Shown here: piece by piece, positions 58,358-64,000 of the stretch | How the letters are laid out: every line of letters begins with the position of its first letter | Position numbering within the stretch: position 1 is the first letter of the stretch | NCBI RefSeq assembly: GCF_008274215.1 | Contig: NZ_VTPS01000012.1 | Location: forward strand, 34,022-98,021 | Origin: Calorimonas adulescens | GTDB taxonomy: Bacteria > Bacillota > Thermoanaerobacteria > Thermoanaerobacterales > UBA4877 | DNA length: 64,000 nucleotides | Direction of reading: 5' to 3' | Program-made: the position numbers and the translations under genes | The notes under the pieces: model-generated | What the model saw: only the letters and a program-made list of their open reading frames with translations | The model's database searches: none | What the model was told of the DNA's origin: nothing

Positions 58358-59398
58358 CTATCTTATAAATACCTTCATTCTGCCAAAACCTCTTGTCACC
58401 ATGCCACCTATGCCAAAACTTTCATAATATCTTGATGCATCCTTTAACATTGCTTCTACCTGACTAAGACTTGGCATATCGTTGGAAACCGGTCTTTCAA
58501 TAAGTCTTATATCACCGTAAAATACTGTTCCTCTTGGTATGGCTTCAGAAGTAAATAATGCACCTACTTTTGAAGCACCAGTAAGAGGATCTATAGAAAC
58601 AGAAGTCCTTACTTCAAGGTTGGAATTGATTATATGAGATATTAAATCATCTGGAACTAAAACAATTTTGTTTTGTATATATTTCTTGATATCATCCGGT
58701 AATTCATCCGCAATTGGGTAATGCTTAATTTCATATGGAAGGTTGAGCCACCCAAGATTAATATTGCCTTCCTTATTTTTTTCACTTCTCTGCACAACAA
58801 TGACTTTTTCACCTTGTGGAAATTCAACACCCTCTATAGAAATTTCTGCAAATTCTAAAAGTTGCTTAGATGTTATCCACATAATACCTTCACGTGTATA
58901 AACAGGAAAGAAAATTATATTAAGATCAGAGAAAAAGGCAATACCTTGCTGCGATTTACTATCCTTTGAATAACCAAATGTCTTGCATACAATACAGTGC
59001 CCACAATGACCAGATTTTTTTGAATCCATTTTCTCAATTTCCTCATCATTTTCGTAGTACTCATTTGGCTTATCATCCTGTCCTGCACACTTCATCATAG
59101 ACCATTTATTTCCTTCGTACTTCATCCACTCTTCCAGGTTATTATTAAATAACTTTTCTAAATTATCTATCACTTTCCTTTTTGATGGGTTCATTCTATA
59201 CTCCTCTTTAAAAGCTGACTGTAATTTTAATGCCGAATAAAACCTCATGGTACCTGCAAAGCTTGAACCAGGAATCTTAGGTATCCTTGTAATAGGATCT
59301 CTTACTATTGTATTATCAACCCTACCTATTGTGTATCCACCTGTGCCAATGTATATTGGATCAGATGCCATTGAATATACTTTTAAATCACTCATCAT
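58358..59398 (-). CDS. Type III backbone RAMP, Cmr4/Csm3-like (Cas7 group)
   Basis: Backbone subunit likely to cleave target RNA. The segment RVDNTIVRDPITRIPKIPGS followed by FAGTMRFY matches the Cas7-group active-site loop, with the Asp (VDN) in place. A Cys/His cluster, GHCGHCIVCKTFG, near 130-142 is probably a zinc site. GGMVTRGFGRMKV closes the protein. If the large subunit is cyclase-dead, RNA cutting here may be the operon's main activity. Confidence 0.78.
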   Translation of the reverse strand: MMSDLKVYSMASDPIYIGTGGYTIGRVDNTIVRDPITRIPKIPGSSFAGTMRFYSALKLQSAFKEEYRMNPSKRKVIDNLEKLFNNNLEEWMKYEGNKWSMMKCAGQDDKPNEYYENDEEIEKMDSKKSGHCGHCIVCKTFGYSKDSKSQQGIAFFSDLNIIFFPVYTREGIMWITSKQLLEFAEISIEGVEFPQGEKVIVVQRSEKNKEGNINLGWLNLPYEIKHYPIADELPDDIKKYIQNKIVLVPDDLISHIINSNLEVRTSVSIDPLTGASKVGALFTSEAIPRGTVFYGDIRLIERPVSNDMPSLSQVEAMLKDASRYYESFGIGGMVTRGFGRMKVFIR

Positions 59399-59407
59399 TT
59401 TAACCCC

Positions 59408-62400
59408 CTAAAGTTTTTTTAATGCTTTATGCCAAAATTCATACATATCAATAAACATTTTTAGAATAGTTTTAAACTCACTTAATGAACTTCTCTCAAA
59501 GTCATTCCAGTTTTTCTTTCCAAAAATTGCAGCAAATTTATCTTTATCTTCTTCATCTTTTAAATTGAGTATATTTATAAAAGATGAAAGCATAAATTGT
59601 TTTAACCCCTCATCTTCTCCTCTCCAGTCTTGTAACTTTGAATATAGTAAGCTTACAAGGTTTTGAAGTTTTGCTTTTCGTTCTTCCTTACTGAAATATT
59701 TAAAAAACTCCTCAAATAATCTCCATTTATCAAGTGTATATGGTCTATTATCTTTTTCATCTAATCTTTTTCCCGATTTATAATAAATATCATTTCTTCT
59801 TGTATTTACATCAATAAATTCAAAATCAAAGGTATTTGGATATACACAAAACTTTGTGCTTTCTGCTTTATTAGCAGTAGTATCAAGCCATACACTATCT
59901 TTTTCGGGATTAGTATAGAATTTATATTTTCCATTATCATCACAAATCTCATAAAGAGCGTATACATCTTCAAGTTTTTCAGCTTGTTCATATCCATTTA
60001 TGTAATGAAAGCTATTTTTTTGAAACGCTTTTAATTTCTCAGCATTTATTTGTATTTTAATGTCATCATAATTTTCTAGATCTCTTTTTATATTTCTTAA
60101 TGCCTTAAGTCCAACATATAAAGGTTTTTTATAATCTTGTATTACAACACCTATATGCATGGGTAATTTGCCAATGACATATTTAAATTCTCTATTATAA
60201 CGTTCTTCCACTTCCTTTATAACCTGCGGCGCACATTCGGCCGGTACTATAAACTGCCACATAGTAGGTGTTGGATCCATTATCGAAATATATGGTAAAT
60301 AATTTTTATATCTTGCATTTTCAAGTGTTATTTCTGTTTTATCTTCATCTACTGTTTCTACATGTTCCAATTTGTCCTTAATCCAATCAACATCGCTTGA
60401 TTTTATTTTATTATATATATCTTTATATATATCTTCTTTTTCCTTTTCTTTTTCTTTGACATCGTCTTTCTTAATTAAATCTACTGCTTGTTCTATAGAA
60501 GATATTAAATATACATTACCTTCTCCATCACTCATAAATTCTAACCCTTTATATCGATACTCACCTTTTTTAACATTATTAGTCTTCCAGACAATTCTCT
60601 TGCTTCTCCATTCTTTTTTGCTTTCACCATCAAACATAAATAATGTCAGATCTTTCTTAATGTTATTTAAAAAATCCAAAGTAGTCTCTGTAATTCTCCT
60701 AAGTCTTGCAGGGGACGGATTCTTTCTAACCAAAAATTGCAAAAGTATTTTTGAAAGAAATTCAATATCATCGTCTGTAAGCTTGGTCCAACATATCTTT
60801 CTATTTTCAAAATCAACTATTCCTTTTTGATTTATCAAATCTTCCCATCTATCGCCAATAGAACGCTCTAATAAAACATCGTAAATTTGTGTTTCTATGT
60901 ATGCAAAAGAAAAAATATCTTTAACAAGGATATAATCGTTATTAAACCATTTTGAATTTTTGTTTATTCTTATTTTCCTATTCATAAGATCAATTGAATT
61001 ATTATCAATAGTTTTATTATTAATATCCTTATAATTTGGATCTATATTATCAAAAATCTCTTTAAGAAAATCATAAAAACATTCAAAAGATCTTTTTAAT
61101 TCTTCTTTTAAGCTACTCAAATTTTCACTATTACAAATTCCAACATATGGGCCCTCAATTCCTTTATCAAACAAATCTAAAAATTTATTTATTAATTCTT
61201 TGTTATCTTCACGAAAGTTTTCAAACATTTTTAAGCTGCCATCATTCATGAAATTTTTATAAACTGTGTCCATATTCCTTAAAAGTGTTATTATATTCTT
61301 TATATTATTATAAAAATTTTCATTTCGAATTACTAAACTATTAATCAAATCACCATCTAGCCATTCTTTCATTTCAAATTTCAGAGTCACTAATGCTATA
61401 CGTCCCTTTTTATCCTGAAGTTCTCCTGTCCAGATTGTCTCATAATCTATGTTTTCTACCCACTCTTTCATCCTTGATTCTTTTCTATCACTGCATATAT
61501 CACATAAAATCATGTCGTCTTCTTTCTTTCCAGGCCTCAAACCGCATATTTTGCACAATCCGTCATAACTTTTATCTTTTTCGTTTTTATCACATATGTT
61601 ATCATCACGTTTAGCCAATATATTTTTGCTAAAATTTTCAGGTAAACATGGTTTAAAAAAGTTCTCTTTTGATTTTTCCACAAGAATTGCTAAATTCATC
61701 GTACCTCTTGACGGCTCTGTCAAAAGTATAGCTGGATAAATTTCGCCATTGAATATTTCTTCAAATATCTTAATAATATCTTCTTTTACTACATTTATTT
61801 CATCATTTAGTTTATATAATTTATCATCTTCTTCATCGCCACTAATATTTTCAGGTACAACAAAGTATATACCTGTCTCATCTCTATATATTTCATTGCC
61901 CAATGTATATTTTTCTTCTATTAACTTTTTAACTTCATCATCACAATTGTTAATATTTTCTCTATACCACGATATAAAATGTGTCTTTAGCGATTTATCA
62001 ACTAAAGAAAGTTTATCATATTGAATTCCTAATATACTCCATCGTATATTTTTAGGTGTCTCATAATCAGTAGACTTATTTTTATCAAGACACATTGCGG
62101 CAACCGCTGCTTTAAACAAAGATGCTGACATATATGCCTGATCCCATAAAGTAACATCATTTACAGGAAACCTATTATCACTTAAAAGATGAGAATACCA
62201 TTCTTTTATCTCCGAAAATACAAATCTCCTTATTTTTATCCAATCTTCATGAGTTAAATTGTCAAGATTATTATCAAGAGAAGACAATTTAAGCCATAGT
62301 TTATTAAAGAAGTTAATACGCGCATCATCAAAATTACTTTTTTTCACTTCTTCTTTAAAAGTTCCAAAAGCATTCGAAATCCATAATTTATCAAGCTGCT

Positions 62401-62839
62401 CTTTAGGTGCCCCTTTATCTATGCCTGAATTTATATTTTCACAGCCTCTAAAAAAAACTTTAACTAACTTCTTTTGATCTTTATCATCTACTGCACCAGC
62501 ATATATTATATCAACTAAATTTACTTTTTCCTCAAAAAAATCAAAGTTAAGCTCTAATTTATATATAAAATCTTTTAGTTTTTTATCAATAGATTCTAAA
62601 TCTAAATCAAAAGGCCTTACTCCATCCTTTTCTTCAAAATACGTTTTGTAGCTCTTAAATACATCATATCCAAATTTGTTTTTAAAACAATTTTCATCTA
62701 AACCAGAAAAGTAATTTCTCCAATTGCCAATAAAAGCATGTGTTTTACCCAAATTAAAAAGCAGCGCTCCAACTTCAGCTTTTATTATCTCTGTCTTTTT
62801 ATCTAAAAGATTGTTTAAATCAAGAGTTCCCATTCTCAC
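59408..62839 (-). CDS. csx11: Csx11-like Cas10 large subunit without HD or GGDD motifs
   Basis: 1143 residues. A treble-clef zinc motif (CKIC 427-430 and CDIC 444-447) and the NDVTLWDQAYMSASLFKAA segment near 225-243 are shared with Cas10 proteins. A late GKLPMHIGVVIQD segment marks the Csx11 type. The N terminus reads LFNLGKTH where HDIGK would be, and no GGDD or GGxD is present anywhere. DNA cleavage and cyclic oligoadenylate synthesis are therefore unlikely. GTG 62839 has GGAGG six bases upstream and overlaps the upstream RAMP gene by 20 bases. A lysine/glutamate-rich linker lies near 800. Confidence 0.8.
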   Translation of the reverse strand: MRMGTLDLNNLLDKKTEIIKAEVGALLFNLGKTHAFIGNWRNYFSGLDENCFKNKFGYDVFKSYKTYFEEKDGVRPFDLDLESIDKKLKDFIYKLELNFDFFEEKVNLVDIIYAGAVDDKDQKKLVKVFFRGCENINSGIDKGAPKEQLDKLWISNAFGTFKEEVKKSNFDDARINFFNKLWLKLSSLDNNLDNLTHEDWIKIRRFVFSEIKEWYSHLLSDNRFPVNDVTLWDQAYMSASLFKAAVAAMCLDKNKSTDYETPKNIRWSILGIQYDKLSLVDKSLKTHFISWYRENINNCDDEVKKLIEEKYTLGNEIYRDETGIYFVVPENISGDEEDDKLYKLNDEINVVKEDIIKIFEEIFNGEIYPAILLTEPSRGTMNLAILVEKSKENFFKPCLPENFSKNILAKRDDNICDKNEKDKSYDGLCKICGLRPGKKEDDMILCDICSDRKESRMKEWVENIDYETIWTGELQDKKGRIALVTLKFEMKEWLDGDLINSLVIRNENFYNNIKNIITLLRNMDTVYKNFMNDGSLKMFENFREDNKELINKFLDLFDKGIEGPYVGICNSENLSSLKEELKRSFECFYDFLKEIFDNIDPNYKDINNKTIDNNSIDLMNRKIRINKNSKWFNNDYILVKDIFSFAYIETQIYDVLLERSIGDRWEDLINQKGIVDFENRKICWTKLTDDDIEFLSKILLQFLVRKNPSPARLRRITETTLDFLNNIKKDLTLFMFDGESKKEWRSKRIVWKTNNVKKGEYRYKGLEFMSDGEGNVYLISSIEQAVDLIKKDDVKEKEKEKEDIYKDIYNKIKSSDVDWIKDKLEHVETVDEDKTEITLENARYKNYLPYISIMDPTPTMWQFIVPAECAPQVIKEVEERYNREFKYVIGKLPMHIGVVIQDYKKPLYVGLKALRNIKRDLENYDDIKIQINAEKLKAFQKNSFHYINGYEQAEKLEDVYALYEICDDNGKYKFYTNPEKDSVWLDTTANKAESTKFCVYPNTFDFEFIDVNTRRNDIYYKSGKRLDEKDNRPYTLDKWRLFEEFFKYFSKEERKAKLQNLVSLLYSKLQDWRGEDEGLKQFMLSSFINILNLKDEEDKDKFAAIFGKKNWNDFERSSLSEFKTILKMFIDMYEFWHKALKKL

Positions 62840-63899
62840 AAACTCCCTCCATGTTAGAGAAACATTTAAACTCCTCTAATAATTCAGCAAGTCCCCATCC
62901 AAGTTTTGTTTTTGCGCCTACACCATAATAAGTTAAAGCTTTATTTATAAGCTCTCTTATAAATTCAAAATCTTCTTTTGACTGATTTTTTATTTCTTCA
63001 TCAGAACAAAGTACTGCATCAAATGGTATATATATTAGCTGTAGATATCCCTTTGCATCTTTTGGCACTACTTCAAAGTGTATAGGGCCATTACCTGCTT
63101 TTGTTTTCCTATAATGTGGATTTATGACCTCTAAAGATATATTATTAAAATAAGTCGGGTAGCAAACTAACCTTCCCCTATGAACAGCACATATATCTAA
63201 CTTATTACTATTTTTAATTTTTATTTCAATTTGTTCAATCACTTGATCCACTAAAGAGTTTTTATTTTCTTTTTTTATATTAATGTTTACTCCACACTCA
63301 AAAAGTGCATATTTTATTAATTCTTTCTTGAGTTGATCAAGTTTATATTCTTCCTTAATATTTTTGTCTATGTAATCATCTAAAAAATCCTTCAAGCTTC
63401 TAAAATCTTCAGATCCAGTACCAAAAATTCTATAAATTTTTCTATACGCATTAATAATTTCTTCAATATAAATATAGCCATTTTCTAATTTATCTTCCAA
63501 GATCTTAAAAGCAGTCTTAAGTAGCAGACCTTTCCATCCACTTCCCCTTATCATTGGTACTTTAAAGACTTTTTCCTTTAAAATGGGATTATCTATGATA
63601 TAAAGTTCATCATCATCTCTTGAAAAATAAGGCGAAATAAGTTTAAATTCCTGATAAATAGCAAAAGAGCCCGGAACCAATGAACTAATATGAGATTTCA
63701 TTTCGCTTTCATCTAAAATACCTGATATAAGTTTTATGTCATTAAATGTTTCTTCTTTTGCAACGTATGGAAATTTTTCTTTAAGCTTTTTTGTAATATC
63801 AGTTTCTTTGTCGTTCTTATATTTATAAGCATATTTCATGAAATAAAAGTAATTATCTAAATCTTTTATATCATCCAGTATTGTTTCAAAATTAGCCAT
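62820..63899 (-). CDS. Type III RAMP subunit, Cmr6/Cas7-like
   Basis: 359 residues with the RAMP core PMIRGSGWKGLLLKTAF at about 123-139 and a C-terminal glycine-rich YGVGAKTKLGWGLAEL, the pattern of Cmr6-type Cas7 proteins. First gene of the five-gene Csx11 operon. Its ATG is only three bases from the end of an insertion sequence. The GGGGG that could act as ribosome binding site lies within the element end, so the natural promoter and 5' leader have been displaced. An N-terminal truncation cannot be excluded. Confidence 0.75.
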   Translation of the reverse strand: MANFETILDDIKDLDNYFYFMKYAYKYKNDKETDITKKLKEKFPYVAKEETFNDIKLISGILDESEMKSHISSLVPGSFAIYQEFKLISPYFSRDDDELYIIDNPILKEKVFKVPMIRGSGWKGLLLKTAFKILEDKLENGYIYIEEIINAYRKIYRIFGTGSEDFRSLKDFLDDYIDKNIKEEYKLDQLKKELIKYALFECGVNINIKKENKNSLVDQVIEQIEIKIKNSNKLDICAVHRGRLVCYPTYFNNISLEVINPHYRKTKAGNGPIHFEVVPKDAKGYLQLIYIPFDAVLCSDEEIKNQSKEDFEFIRELINKALTYYGVGAKTKLGWGLAELLEEFKCFSNMEGVCENGNS

Positions 63900-63901
63900 T
63901 T

Positions 63902-64000
63902 TGTACTGGCCCCCGATTATTTGGACTTAAACGACTAACACTCCTCGACTCACATTATTTCTTAAAATTTCTTCATAAAATTTGCTTGGCGTCATATAGC
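63902..64000 (-). mobile_element. Insertion sequence end, second copy
   Basis: Starts TGTACTGGCCCCCGATTATT and continues into a transposase tail nearly identical to that at 29690-29786, in opposite orientation. The element runs out of the window. Confidence 0.85.
63927..64000 (-). CDS. Transposase C terminus, cut by window edge
   Basis: Translates to a tail containing YMTPSKFYEEILRNNVSRGVLVV, against HMTPNKFYKEILRNNASRRVLVV in the truncated copy. Only the last 24 residues are visible, so whether this copy is intact is unknown. Confidence 0.75.
   Translation of the reverse strand, partial: YMTPSKFYEEILRNNVSRGVLVV

Noticed and set aside
59408..62839. A GGDD-like site in Csx11 at segments such as SDGEGN
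   Set aside because: These are not in the strand-turn-strand context of the palm motif and lack the paired Asp residues.

Overview
The window reads as a chromosomal segment of an endospore-forming, probably thermophilic member of the Clostridia (Firmicutes). The basis is the Bacillus-like order spoIIE-yabS-yabT-tilS-hpt-ftsH, strong GGAGG ribosome binding sites, AT-rich DNA with many ATA/AGG codons, and secreted proteins carrying copper-amine-oxidase-like stalk domains. I cannot name the genus from sequence alone.

Positions 1-20,000 are mostly housekeeping genes. They comprise the spoIIE-to-ftsH block on the minus strand and a B12-binding protein plus opine-dehydrogenase-like operon. That operon sits behind two tandem c-di-AMP (ydaO/yuaA) riboswitches with a terminator between them. 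Then come a 470-residue protein I do not recognise, a CapA-type lipoprotein, a DUF2148 ferredoxin-like protein, a secreted HtrA-like protease, a radical SAM/GNAT pair, a DUF402-like protein, a DUF445 protein and a ROK glucokinase.

Positions 19,943-64,000 form a defence island almost entirely on the minus strand. In map order it holds: cas6-cas2-csm5-csm4-csm3-csm2-cas10(csm1)-CARF/HEPN ribonuclease (type III-A), a decayed csx2-like gene, a truncated insertion sequence, one very large CRISPR array (about 118 repeats, 7.8 kb), cas1-cas4-cas3-cas5-cas7-cas8b1 (type I-B, Cst type), a short non-defence stretch (39-residue peptide, divergent GAPDH paralogue, GH18 protein), a four-gene type III restriction-modification cluster extended by DUF4391 and SNF2-helicase genes, and a second type III effector operon. 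The last operon is built on a Csx11-like large subunit lacking both a recognisable HD nuclease and a GGDD cyclase motif. The far end is another copy of the same insertion-sequence family.

The three CRISPR effectors appear to share one array and the single Cas6 visible here. The array is transcribed leftward from a leader next to cas1. Its 30 leader-proximal repeats share one A-to-G change absent from the 88 older ones. One spacer is itself repeat-like, some spacers are duplicated or near-duplicated, and many span ribosome binding sites or hairpins. Printed-strand spacers with ribosome binding sites are mostly in mRNA sense, so their crRNAs would be antisense to transcripts, as type III targeting needs. 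The least described pieces are the apparently cyclase-dead Csx11 operon, the tandem c-di-AMP control of a B12/opine-dehydrogenase pair, and the SNF2-DUF4391-Mod-Res cluster.
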